From: Campylobacterota bacterium
Lineage (GTDB): Bacteria > Campylobacterota > Campylobacteria > Campylobacterales > Thiovulaceae
Assembly (NCBI GenBank): GCA_030152305.1
Contig: JASKOM010000002.1
Coordinates: 186,001-250,000 of the forward strand
DNA length: 64,000 nucleotides
Direction: 5' to 3'
The notes beneath the pieces were generated by a model that had not been told where the DNA came from, did no database searches, and saw only the letters and a program-made list of their open reading frames with translations. A program made the translations under genes and the position numbers. Positions 41,368-50,286 of the stretch are shown piece after piece (position 1 is the first letter of the stretch; each line of letters starts with the position of its first letter).

Positions 41368-43029
41368 TTATATTCTCTCTTTTTTAAGATCTTGCAACAT
41401 TTTAAACATCAATCTATTATATTCGTTGTCTATTTTTTGATATTCTCGTGAATATTGTTCAGCATCGATTCGGACAGTTTGAAGAATTTCTTCTGAAAGT
41501 GTTTGAAAACTATTTTTTATATTTGTCGCTAATTCGCTTGAAATTTGACTACCAAAAGTTGAAATATTATTTGACAAAAAGTTTTTTCGATTATCGTCTA
41601 ATACGATTATTATATTTCGCTGATCGATTTGATTATTGTTTGAACTTTTTGGTAATTTATTTTGTTTTTCAGAAAGCACAGAGAAAATTTCCTGTTCAAG
41701 CTGTTTTAATATTGGATAAATTTCAAGATTTAAATCACTAGTTTCTAGCAATTTATATTTTGCATACATATAGTTTTTATGCACAAGTGAAACTCTGTTT
41801 GTTTCATAAAAATCACCGATGAGGTCGCGATGTTTTGTTATCGCATTTAAAATTGCAAAAAGCAAATTGCTATCTATTTTATTGTCAAGATAAAGCTGAA
41901 GAAACTTAGCCGAATTTTCATCATATTGATTTCGTATTTCCTGCCATTCATCGATAATTTCGTTTGCTCGAACCTCATCGATTGATTCGTCAATTGCATT
42001 TTCGAGAAATTTAACTTTTTTAGTTGTTGTGAAAATATCATTTTCACTTATTAAATCTTTAATAAATTTTTCTATATTTTGATATTCGCTTGATAGAATT
42101 GCAAAGTTTTCAAGTTTGGCAACTTTTTTATTATATGAAGATTCAATTACTTCAGCAAAAAGCTTAAAATCAAAATATGTTGAGCTTTGAAATTGAGACA
42201 ATTTAGTAAAATAGCTATTTTCAACTATTAAAATTTGAGATTCGACTTCTTCTTTCAATCCAATAAGTTGTTTTCGAAGATCACTAAAACTGAAATCAGT
42301 GTTTTCAATTATTTTAGATATTCCATTATTAAATAATAATAACTTATTAGAAATATCTTTGAATTTTGATTGAATTTGTGTTGCAACATTAATTTCATTA
42401 ATAAATTTATTTGAAACAAAATCTATTTTATTCAAAATATCATAAATAAATTCAAGAACAAGAGGATAACTTCGATTAACAGGCAAAATATTAAAAGTAT
42501 TAAATTTGCTTTTAGAGAAATCAGAATATAGATTTAATCGATCAGTTATATCTTGATTCTCATTTTTTAATTGAGAATTCTCTGTTTCAAGAAGACTAGT
42601 TTTTGCTTTATAACTTGCAAGTTCTTGTTCAAGACTCGAAATTTGAGTTCGTTCTTCTTTCCATTTTGCAAATATTTCTTTTAAAAGTCCAATTTGGTTT
42701 GAATCACGATCAAAATAAAAAGAAGTCAATTTTGTTAAATATATCAATTCAATTGGTATAGAAGTAAGTTGGTTGCTGTATAAATATAACCCTGTTAAGT
42801 TGGTTAAATATTTAATTGAAGTTGGTATGGAAGTTAATTGATTATAACGAAGATCCATGCTTGTTAAATTTTCTAAATAATAAATTTCATCAGGAATGTA
42901 AGTCATGTCTCTGTTAGAGCAATCTATACTTTTTAAACCTCTTAATCCATCTTCAGTTTGTGGCAAACCTAAATTAAATCTATTACCCCATAATAAAATT
43001 GTATTTACCCAGCTTCTGTCTTCAGCCAT
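41368..43029 (-). CDS. Leucine-rich-repeat / coiled-coil protein
   Basis: 553 residues. Residues 30-110 are three to four LRRs (YLENLTSMDLRYNQLTSIPT, YLTNLTGLYLYSNQLTSIPI). Residues 125-165 are a coiled coil (EERTQISSLEQELASYKAKT). The remaining about 380 residues are helical with no recognised family. No signal peptide or membrane segment. It precedes the antitoxin-toxin pair by six bases. LRR plus long helical effector could be a sensor-type defence protein, but this is speculation. Two 9-mer copies (41817, 41972). Confidence 0.6.
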   Translation of the reverse strand: MAEDRSWVNTILLWGNRFNLGLPQTEDGLRGLKSIDCSNRDMTYIPDEIYYLENLTSMDLRYNQLTSIPTSIKYLTNLTGLYLYSNQLTSIPIELIYLTKLTSFYFDRDSNQIGLLKEIFAKWKEERTQISSLEQELASYKAKTSLLETENSQLKNENQDITDRLNLYSDFSKSKFNTFNILPVNRSYPLVLEFIYDILNKIDFVSNKFINEINVATQIQSKFKDISNKLLLFNNGISKIIENTDFSFSDLRKQLIGLKEEVESQILIVENSYFTKLSQFQSSTYFDFKLFAEVIESSYNKKVAKLENFAILSSEYQNIEKFIKDLISENDIFTTTKKVKFLENAIDESIDEVRANEIIDEWQEIRNQYDENSAKFLQLYLDNKIDSNLLFAILNAITKHRDLIGDFYETNRVSLVHKNYMYAKYKLLETSDLNLEIYPILKQLEQEIFSVLSEKQNKLPKSSNNNQIDQRNIIIVLDDNRKNFLSNNISTFGSQISSELATNIKNSFQTLSEEILQTVRIDAEQYSREYQKIDNEYNRLMFKMLQDLKKERI

Positions 43030-43282
43030 TGTGTTTATGCCCTTTCTTTGCTACTTTTTTAGTTTTTATTAAATTAAATTATAACAAAAACAAAACAATG
43101 CTTTTATTTCTATTATCGAGAAAATTTTGAATTTGTAACTTCTTTGTTGTCCGTGCATCGACAAGAAAACTATGAATTATTATTTTTTATTAACTTTATT
43201 TATTGAATTTTATTTTTTGAAAAAGAGGCATTGAGTTATAATTCGAAAAGTTCATTCCTCATATTCTGACACTTTATGAGAA

Positions 43283-44190
43283 ATGAAAAAGATTATAGAA
43301 AGTGGTGAAATTATGGCATACAAATATGAATCTGTGCTGAAATCGTTCGAATACTCGACAGAGAGTTATCAAGTTATTTCTGAATTTTTATTATCAGGCG
43401 ACAAAACTAATCCAAATGTAATGTTAAAAGTTACTGAAATTTCTAAACATTTCAACAAACGACCTAATGACTGGTTTGCTATATCAACAGTTGTTGATTT
43501 CATAAAAGCTCTAGTTCAAATCAAGCTAGACAATCAAGATAAATTGTTTATTAAAGCCTTTATAAAATGGACTAAAAATGAAAATATCACCGTTACAAGC
43601 CTGAATGGTAACGGTAAAAACAACGATTTTTCGGCTATACTTTCAATCCTTAATTCAAAGCAACTATTAAAGCTAATTAAAGAAATTGGATTAGTTTCTG
43701 TAAAGCAAGGTGGAGACAATAAAGAAGGTAAAGCTCTTCAAGGAACTTGGATTCATAGAGACTTAGCAATTGAATATGCTCGTTGGCTTGATCCTAAGTT
43801 CTCAATTTGGATTTCTCAAAAAATTTTAGAACTTGTAAATGATGGTGTTGCTTGGAATGAAATTCGAAATAAGACAAAAAAGATTATTTGCCTTTAACAA
43901 GTGCGATAAAAAAATATGTCGTTCCAGCAAATACGAAAACAAAAGCTGATATTATCTATGGGCAAATTGCAAATTTTATTAATTTGCGAGTTACTCAACA
44001 AAAAGCAAAAGATATTCGCGAAGAACGACATATTCAAGCAAACGAATTAACTCGAGACTATTTCGAAAAATTAGAATTGGATCGAATTGCAAAACTTCAA
44101 ATCTTCGCTGAAATGATAATTTCTCAATTCAAAACAACAGATCTAATAAAATTATCAAATATGATCGCAAACTATGAATATCAAGATTAA
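43283..44190 (+). pseudogene. KilA-N protein split by a one-base frameshift in an A run
   Basis: Track ORFs 43283-43897 and 43888-44190 are two halves of one protein. The first has a KilA-N domain (HFNKRPNDWFAISTVVDFIK, GTWIHRDLAIEYARWLDPKFSIWI). Near 43872 the sequence ACAAAAAAGATTATTTGCC has six A; seven would read TKKDYLPLTSAIKKYVVP straight into the second half. The true start may be ATG 43313. Could be decay, phase variation or a sequencing error. About 302 residues if whole. Confidence 0.75.
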
Positions 44191-44225
44191 CAAAAAATAA
44201 CTTCACACAAAACGGGCAAATTCGT

Positions 44226-44249
44226 GATTCCGTGCAATGACACGGAATC
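44226..44249. terminator. Hairpin between convergent KilA-N and endonuclease genes
   Basis: GATTCCGTG CAATGA CACGGAATC, a perfect 9-bp stem, followed by a T-rich stretch. Confidence 0.6.
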
Positions 44250-44293
44250 TATGAACATTTTAATTTTATATTCCGCCAAATTTACGATTGATT

Positions 44294-45295
44294 TTAAACA
44301 AGTTTTTTTAGAACTTCTAATTTTAATTCAGTTGTGCTGAAAATTTTTTTATTGTTTTTCATGTAATTAGAATTATTATAAATTTCTGGAAATACGAAAA
44401 TATAACAACCAAAATCATTGTTTGTGATAATTTCAGCTTTTGCTTCATTTAAATCTAATCCTGAAGTTATATGAATAAAAATATCAGCTTCACTGTTTGG
44501 TAATTTTTTAAATTGTTTGTATCTTTCTCGTAATGTTCTTTTAGTGGAAACTCCAAATGCTTTATTCTCAATTTTAAAGAAATGATCGTATTCTAATTCG
44601 TTATGATTTTTATCGTGTCTTTTTTGAACATCAACAATACCTATATTCGATAAATGAATTTGAACTAATTCTTCTAAGCTACTTCCAGCTGTTGATTTAA
44701 TAGATTGAGAAATTGATTCTTGAAAAATAATTCCAAAAATAGTATTCGATTCTATGCCAATATCTGATAAAGATTTATATTCATCAAACAATCTATTTAT
44801 AAAATTATTTGAGTAACTTGACGAAAACATAGTTTGAGATTGTAGATTAATTAATTCAAAAAATGAGATTGTAATCAAAGCTCCATTTACACGAAAAGCA
44901 TAAGGTTCTCTTTTTTTCATGGAATCTGTTTTTAAAGATAATAATTCTTGCGGTTGATTAATATCAAAGAAATCTATAATCTTTGAATATTCAAGCAATA
45001 ATGGTTTAAGTTTTATTAAACTTAATGCAAAAGAAAAAATTTTTAATTCCTGTTCATTTGTAATTAAAGCAAATAGCTCTAATATAGATTCTTGTTTATC
45101 ACCTTTTATTTTGTCAATAATTTTTTCATTTACAACTGTTTTAAAAATGTTTATATTAGAAATTTGTTCTCTTAAAATCAAAGTCTGATTTATTTGAGTT
45201 TCAGATAATCCATGACTAGAATTAAGTGTTTTTAAACATGTATAAAACAACAAATTAGAGTCAAACTTTTCTTTTGAAATTTCTATTTTATTCAT
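44294..45295 (-). CDS. Probable type II restriction endonuclease (EcoRII-like C-terminal domain)
   Basis: 333 residues. The C-terminal part has STAGSSLEELVQIHLSNIG, LEYDHFF and FGVSTKRTLRERYKQF, which looks like a PD-(D/E)xK core with the S-x-K-x-T-x-R-E-R pattern of EcoRII-type enzymes. The N-terminal 180 residues are unassigned. It overlaps the end of the cytosine methyltransferase by 8 bases, the usual arrangement of a type II pair. Recognition sequence cannot be read from this. No 9-mer copies in this pair. Confidence 0.7.
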   Translation of the reverse strand: MNKIEISKEKFDSNLLFYTCLKTLNSSHGLSETQINQTLILREQISNINIFKTVVNEKIIDKIKGDKQESILELFALITNEQELKIFSFALSLIKLKPLLLEYSKIIDFFDINQPQELLSLKTDSMKKREPYAFRVNGALITISFFELINLQSQTMFSSSYSNNFINRLFDEYKSLSDIGIESNTIFGIIFQESISQSIKSTAGSSLEELVQIHLSNIGIVDVQKRHDKNHNELEYDHFFKIENKAFGVSTKRTLRERYKQFKKLPNSEADIFIHITSGLDLNEAKAEIITNNDFGCYIFVFPEIYNNSNYMKNNKKIFSTTELKLEVLKKLV

Positions 45296-46220
45296 TCAAA
45301 ACCTTTAAAATATTTTTTGCTATTTCTCTAATTACTGCAACGGGAACAGCATTTCCAAACTGTTTATAAAGCTGAACATCGCTAAGACCATTATTTTTAG
45401 CTTTTTCAACATAATCTTTTGGAAAACCTTGAAGTTGTGATGCTTCATAAGGTGTTAATTTTCTTGGATTTTTACCAACTTGTTCAATTAAAATTTCAGA
45501 ACCGTCTTTATAATATCTTGCTGATATCGTATTTGTATATTCTGAATTTTCATTGAATATGTTATAACCAAAACCGTTGCCTTTTTCTTTGTGTTCAGCT
45601 TTTCGTCTTTTATGACCTGTCCATAATTGATCAGAAATAGTATATTTTTCATTAGGATTTGATTCTAAAATATCACCTAGTTTAATAGATTTATTTAATT
45701 TATCGGGAAATTCAAAACTAAAAAATTTATCAAAATCTCTAAATCCAACAATAAATACTCGTTCTCTATTTTGAGGCAATCCAAAATCACGAGCATTTAA
45801 AACTTTATCTTTAAAATAATATCCCAACTGTGATATTCTTTCTGAAATTATTCTAAATGTATTACCATTATCATGTCCTCGTAAGCCTTTGACATTTTCT
45901 AACAAAAAAGCTTTTGGCTGTTTTACTCTTAAAATCTCTTCAATATTAAAAAATAGAGTTCCCCTTGTATCTTCGAAACCTTTTTTATGTCCAGCTTGTG
46001 AAAATGGCTGACAAGGAAAACCTGCTAATAAAATATCATGATCAGGAATATCTTTAGGATCAATTTCGGTGATATCACCATGTGGCATTTCTCCAAAATA
46101 AGATAAATAACTTTTTTGAGCAAATTTGTCTATTTCTGAAGAAAAAACAGCTTGTAGTCCAAGTTCGTCAAAAGGAATTCGCAATCCTCCAGCACCTGCA
46201 AATAAATCAATAAATTTCAT
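45288..46220 (-). CDS. DNA (cytosine-5) methyltransferase
   Basis: 310 residues with the C5-methylase motifs in order: I (FIDLFAGAGGLRIPF), IV (GFPCQPFSQAG, catalytic cysteine about residue 69), VI (AFLLENVKGL), VIII (NARDFGLPQNRERVFIVG), IX (RKLTPYEASQLQGFP) and X (QFGNAVPVAVI). It protects the site cut by the partner endonuclease downstream. Confidence 0.95.
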   Translation of the reverse strand: MKFIDLFAGAGGLRIPFDELGLQAVFSSEIDKFAQKSYLSYFGEMPHGDITEIDPKDIPDHDILLAGFPCQPFSQAGHKKGFEDTRGTLFFNIEEILRVKQPKAFLLENVKGLRGHDNGNTFRIISERISQLGYYFKDKVLNARDFGLPQNRERVFIVGFRDFDKFFSFEFPDKLNKSIKLGDILESNPNEKYTISDQLWTGHKRRKAEHKEKGNGFGYNIFNENSEYTNTISARYYKDGSEILIEQVGKNPRKLTPYEASQLQGFPKDYVEKAKNNGLSDVQLYKQFGNAVPVAVIREIAKNILKVLNE

Positions 46221-46229
46221 AAAATATTT

Positions 46230-46892
46230 TTATATTCCGCCAAATTTTCTATTTGTTTTATAAAAGTCTTCGATTATATTTTGTAGTTCATTCGGTTTAA
46301 AATCGGGCCAAAGTGTATTCGTAAATCGTAACTCAGCATATTGAACTTGCCATAATAAAAAATTAGAAATTCGCAAATCGCCTCCAGTTCGAATTAATAA
46401 ATCAACTGGATTTATAACATCGAGATATTTATTAATATTTTCTTCTGTTACCTCATCGCGATTATTTATTAATTTTTTAACTGCTCTGACTATTTCATTT
46501 TGACTTCCGTAATTTATTGCCAAATTTTGAACCAACGATTTTTGATCAGCTGTTTCATTTTCTAATTTTTCGATGCTTTTTTGTAATTTATTAGAAAATC
46601 TCGATAAATCGCCAACTGCACGAAACCGAACACCATTTTTTAAATAAGTTTCAAGTTCGCTATCGAGATATTTTGCTAATAAATTCATTAAAAAATCGAC
46701 TTCTAATTTTGGTCTTTTCCAGTTTTCGGTCGAAAAAGCATATAAAGTCAATTCGTTGATATCTGGTCGGTTAGCCGAAAAAGTGGTTATTTCTCGAACG
46801 ACTTCACTGCCAACTCGATGACCGTCAATTCGACCATTGCCATTTTTTTCGCCCCATCGACCGTTGCCATCCATAATAATTGCAATGTGCAT
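46230..46892 (-). CDS. uppS: Undecaprenyl diphosphate synthase
   Basis: 220 residues. HIAIIMDGNGRWGEKNG at the very start (catalytic aspartate about residue 8), LTLYAFSTENWKRP, NLAINYGSQNEI and DLLIRTGGDLRISNFLLWQ, the cis-prenyltransferase blocks. It makes the C55 carrier lipid for peptidoglycan and glycans. Follows psd after 9 bases. One 9-mer copy (46450). Confidence 0.95.
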   Translation of the reverse strand: MHIAIIMDGNGRWGEKNGNGRIDGHRVGSEVVREITTFSANRPDINELTLYAFSTENWKRPKLEVDFLMNLLAKYLDSELETYLKNGVRFRAVGDLSRFSNKLQKSIEKLENETADQKSLVQNLAINYGSQNEIVRAVKKLINNRDEVTEENINKYLDVINPVDLLIRTGGDLRISNFLLWQVQYAELRFTNTLWPDFKPNELQNIIEDFYKTNRKFGGI

Positions 46893-46901
46893 TTTTTATT
46901 T

Positions 46902-47720
46902 TTATCCGTTTGCTTTTGCGACAACAGTTCCAAATTTAACATGCTGAAACAAAGAAACTTGCGGTTCTAAAAGACCTTGTTCAGCCAAAATAACAACAGT
47001 TGAACCCATTTTAAAATGTCCCAAATCTATTCCCTGTTTAAATCTCAATGAGTCATATTTAAAAACAGAAATATTATAATTATATTTATAATTTGTTTCG
47101 ATTTTTGGTTCAAATTTGACGACCATTTTTCCGACATTTAAAGCTCCAACAAGAACCATATAAAATAATTTTCCGCTGTCGGTTTGACATTCTAAAATTA
47201 CTCGTTCGTTTTCGACAAATAAATTTAACTTTTTATGCAAATACGGAACATTCACAGGATATAACTTTCCAGGAACATGAATAGCTCGTAAAATTTGTGC
47301 ATCAAATGGCATATGATAATGATGATAATCTCGAGGCGATAAATAAAAATTTATATATTTGCCATTTTCGAGACGAGCGATTTTTTTATTTTCGACATGA
47401 TTTGTTAATAAATCAGATATTTTATAATCCATGCCTTTTATTTGCAAAGCTGAACTTCGTTGAATTTCGCCAAATTGAGTAATCATCGAATCCGATGGAG
47501 AGACAAAATATCGTCCAACTGAAGGCATTAATCTTAATCGTTGTAATTCTCTCGTAAAAAGAGCATTTAAACTTTTATATTCGTTTGGTTGTTGAAACTC
47601 GCTCATGTCTAATTTTAATAATTTAACATAGCTCCAATTTATAAAATTCTGAACAGATTTATTAAATTCGTGTTCGGCAAATTTGCCAAATAATCGCGAA
47701 ATCGCATTTGTCAAAATCAT
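46902..47720 (-). CDS. psd: Phosphatidylserine decarboxylase
   Basis: 272 residues. LSPRDYHHYHMPFDAQI in the middle and GHFKMGSTVVIL near the end; the serine of MGST is the expected self-cleavage point that creates the pyruvoyl group. It produces phosphatidylethanolamine at the membrane. Upstream tyrA ends 11 bases before. Same order (tyrA-psd-uppS) supports one housekeeping transcript. Confidence 0.93.
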   Translation of the reverse strand: MILTNAISRLFGKFAEHEFNKSVQNFINWSYVKLLKLDMSEFQQPNEYKSLNALFTRELQRLRLMPSVGRYFVSPSDSMITQFGEIQRSSALQIKGMDYKISDLLTNHVENKKIARLENGKYINFYLSPRDYHHYHMPFDAQILRAIHVPGKLYPVNVPYLHKKLNLFVENERVILECQTDSGKLFYMVLVGALNVGKMVVKFEPKIETNYKYNYNISVFKYDSLRFKQGIDLGHFKMGSTVVILAEQGLLEPQVSLFQHVKFGTVVAKANG

Positions 47721-47731
47721 TTTTACATCCT

Positions 47732-48571
47732 TTATAAAATTTTATGCAAACTATTTGCACTTTTCATTTTTTCTTCTAATTTTTCCCAATCTTTTTTTTC
47801 GATGAGGTTTTTAAACTGTTCTAATTCATGAGCAAAATAATCAATCGAGTTTAATAAATTATCACGATTTTGCTGAAAAATATCTCGCCACATTTTAGGC
47901 GAACTTTTAGCAAGACGACTCATATCGCGAAAACCACCAGCTGCAAGATTAACGATACTTTCAGGATTTTCTTGATTTAAGACACTATTTGCCAACGAAA
48001 AACTTAAAACATGAGGCAAATGACTAATCCATGAAACATGTTTATCATGATCTTTGCCGTTCATTTTTACGATTCGCATTCCTAAAAATTTAAAAATTTC
48101 TTCACTTTCGAATCGTTGAATTTCACCGCTATCTTCGAGATCGCATAAAACTGCAACACGATTTAAATATAAATTTTTAACACTTGCCGATGGTCCAGAT
48201 TTTTCAGTTCCAGCCATTGGATGAGAAGCAACAAAATTTTTACGAATCTCTTTCGGAATCGAATCGATAATTTCCGACTTTGTGCTACCGAGATCAATAA
48301 TTGTCGTATTATTTTTTATTTTATTTAAATCTATATTTTTAAAAAAAGATACGATTCCTTCAACAGGAATAGCTAAAAAAATAATATCGCAATTTAAAAT
48401 TTCATCTAAATTATCAGCAATTTTATTAACTAATTTTAAATTTAAAGCTTCAATTTCATGATTTTTATTATGATCATAACCGATAATAAAATATTTATCA
48501 CCAGCTTCACAAAGAGCAATACCAATTGAACCACCAATTAGACCAAGTCCAATAATTCCAACTTTTTTCAT
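47732..48571 (-). CDS. tyrA: Prephenate dehydrogenase
   Basis: 279 residues. N-terminal Rossmann motif GIIGLGLIGGSIGIAL, DLGSTKSEI, and SHPMAGTEKSGPSAS with the catalytic histidine, then HVSWISHLPHVLSFSLA. Converts prephenate to 4-hydroxyphenylpyruvate in tyrosine synthesis. One 9-mer copy (47800). Confidence 0.94.
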   Translation of the reverse strand: MKKVGIIGLGLIGGSIGIALCEAGDKYFIIGYDHNKNHEIEALNLKLVNKIADNLDEILNCDIIFLAIPVEGIVSFFKNIDLNKIKNNTTIIDLGSTKSEIIDSIPKEIRKNFVASHPMAGTEKSGPSASVKNLYLNRVAVLCDLEDSGEIQRFESEEIFKFLGMRIVKMNGKDHDKHVSWISHLPHVLSFSLANSVLNQENPESIVNLAAGGFRDMSRLAKSSPKMWRDIFQQNRDNLLNSIDYFAHELEQFKNLIEKKDWEKLEEKMKSANSLHKIL

Positions 48572-48748
48572 ATTTATGTTTATTCAGGGCGGAATAAGAA
48601 CCGCACATTCCTTTATTAAAATAATTTGCAATCAAACTATTTGATATTATCTCATATTTTAACAATGGTATTATAAATAATAGTATTAATAAAAAAAATA
48701 TACATATGAAATTTATAAATTTTATAAATAAGTAATCATGTGAAATAT

Positions 48749-48822
48749 GTCATCCCGAAGCGAAGATCCCGTAATTTATTTCGGGATCTTTTATTGTTTC
48801 ACAGAATGGTCGTTCCCTACGA
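48749..48822. repeat. Compound dispersed repeat before the Bro-type cassette
   Basis: GTCATCCCGAAGCGAAGATC then CCGTAATTTATTTCGGGATC, followed by GAATGGTCGTTCCCTACG, a GGAACGGT-family copy that has lost its loop. It ends three bases before the antirepressor stop codon, mirroring the layout at 15970-16010. Confidence 0.65.
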
Positions 48823-48824
48823 AA

Positions 48825-49583
48825 TTACAAAACAGCTTTTAACTTCCACTTAATTTGATTATATTTTCCGATTATCAACATTCCAAATTCATTCCCCGAT
48901 GATGTAATTTTCCAAACTCCATTTTCTTGAACTTGAAAACCTTTGTGTTCGAGCATTAAATTAATCTCAACTGGTGATTTATTAATCATTTTGCCAAGTT
49001 CAGTCGGTAAAAAGAATTGTGAATTGAGATCAATTTCGAAATGTTCAAGCGGTGAAAAGTTATGAAACTTTCGATAAAACTTATCAAGTCGGTAAAGAGT
49101 TGTCAGCTTTTTTGATTCGAGGATTTCGATTAAATTTGAAGTTTCGAGAAAATCGTTTTTGAGTTCGATCATTTTTTGAGTTGAATTTCCAATTTCTGGA
49201 AGTTGAAAGTTTTGTGAAATTGAATAATTTCCAGTTTTGCGAATTGACGGAAGAACTTCACGAGTGATCCATCGTTTAAAGATTTTAGCAACTGGTTTTT
49301 TACTTCCAAGAATTGCCGAATATAAACCTGATTCGTTTATCAAAGTTATATCTTTGTGTCCAAATTCTTTGTGTTCCGCAAACAAATTTGATAGTTCCGT
49401 AAATCTTGCGGGACTTATTTTTTGCATATCTTCATCGTCAATATGACTTCGTGTCATCGAATAAGTATCGCTATATTCCAAAGCTGAAGCAATATCTTTT
49501 GCGACAAACCAATAGTTGTGATTAATTGTAATAATTCTAATTATAGAATCCTGAAAATTAAACAGATTAGTTATAATTTGCAA
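48825..49583 (-). CDS. Bro-N antirepressor with shared C-terminal module
   Basis: 252 residues. Residues 1-118 are a Bro-N domain (WFVAKDIASALEYSDTYSMT, LINESGLYSAILGSKKPVAK, FKRWITREVLPSIRKTG). Residues 140-252 are the module shared with 15223, 16460 and 17667 (TTLYRLDKF, FSPLEHFEIDL, FFLPTELGKMINKSPVEINL, QIKWKLKAVL). More diverged in DNA than the others. At the point where the others carry ACCTCATCG this gene has ACATCATCG. Partner HTH gene lies upstream. Confidence 0.75.
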   Translation of the reverse strand: MQIITNLFNFQDSIIRIITINHNYWFVAKDIASALEYSDTYSMTRSHIDDEDMQKISPARFTELSNLFAEHKEFGHKDITLINESGLYSAILGSKKPVAKIFKRWITREVLPSIRKTGNYSISQNFQLPEIGNSTQKMIELKNDFLETSNLIEILESKKLTTLYRLDKFYRKFHNFSPLEHFEIDLNSQFFLPTELGKMINKSPVEINLMLEHKGFQVQENGVWKITSSGNEFGMLIIGKYNQIKWKLKAVL

Positions 49584-49605
49584 ATTAAAACCTTTGTTTT
49601 ATTTC

Positions 49606-49648
49606 CGAATTGTCGTATTTTGAAAGCTATTGCAATTCGGATTGCAAT
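49606..49648. promoter_or_regulatory. Inverted repeats between HTH and Bro-type antirepressor
   Basis: CCGAATTG upstream faces CAATTCGG, and ATTGCAAT TCGG ATTGCAAT is itself palindromic (49629-49648). As in the other three cassettes, the HTH-antirepressor gap holds a symmetrical element, likely an operator or RNA hairpin. Confidence 0.45.
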
Positions 49649-49686
49649 ATTTTATTAACTTTTTGCTTAATTAATTGTTAATAATA

Positions 49687-49932
49687 TTAATGTTGAGATA
49701 GAAAATTATTAAGTGAGTTTTTCAAGGTGTTTAGTTCAGCTAACTGTTTTTGTAAATAAAAGATTTCTAACTGCATTTCGAGAGCTTTTTCGACCTGTTT
49801 GCTAATTGAACCTTTGCTTAATAAAACATTTAAACTTGCTGGTTTCATTCCAATTCGTTCCGCTAACTCTTTTTGAGTTATTCCCAATTCGCGACATGTT
49901 TTTTTTACGATATTTTCGGATTCTTCAATCAT
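49687..49932 (-). CDS. Small helix-turn-helix regulator, Bro cassette
   Basis: 81 residues. SENIVKKTCRELGITQKELAERIGMKPASLNVLL: the first helix pair matches cassettes 1 and 2, while the recognition helix and C-terminal coiled part (EMQLEIFYLQKQLAEL) differ. It lies 103 bases before the Bro-N antirepressor on the same strand. Confidence 0.7.
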   Translation of the reverse strand: MIEESENIVKKTCRELGITQKELAERIGMKPASLNVLLSKGSISKQVEKALEMQLEIFYLQKQLAELNTLKNSLNNFLSQH

Positions 49933-50019
49933 TGAAACCTTTCGTTTTTTATTTCTTAATATTTTACAAAAAATAAAAAATTGAGTCTATTTTGTGGAAT
50001 TTGTCTTTCAGAGCTTTTC

Positions 50020-50084
50020 GTCTTCCCGAAGTGAAGATTCTGTAATAATATTGCAATCGTAGGGAACGGTCTGCGACCGTTCCG
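50020..50084. repeat. Compound dispersed repeat upstream of the HTH gene
   Basis: GTCTTCCCGAAGTGAAGATTC plus TGTAAT, then CGTAG and the palindrome GGAACGGT CTGCG ACCGTTCC (50063-50083), an exact match to 15983-16003. Together with 48749-48822 these elements bracket the Bro cassette. Confidence 0.65.
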
Positions 50085-50170
50085 ATAATTATTCCGTTGA
50101 ATTTGTGTTTCATGAATTGTTTGTTTCGATAATGAAAATGAAAGATTGGTTTTTTTCAGACTTTTTGCGA

Positions 50171-50240
50171 CCCGCGACTAGCCGTCGCGGGGGAAAAGAT
50201 TATTTTGTTTTGTTTGGTCCAGCCACGGCAAAAAGCCGTG
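50171..50240. repeat. Two GC-rich hairpins
   Basis: CCCGCGAC TAGCC GTCGCGGG (50171-50191) and CACGGC AAAAA GCCGTG (50224-50240) in the 354-base gap 49933-50286. They are far richer in GC than anything around. Could be REP-like elements or a terminator for the lipoprotein gene. Apart from these and the repeat at 50020 I see nothing in the gap. Confidence 0.6.
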
Positions 50241-50286
50241 TCTAACGAGATCTGCGAAATTTATATTTATTTTAAAAGCTAAAAAC

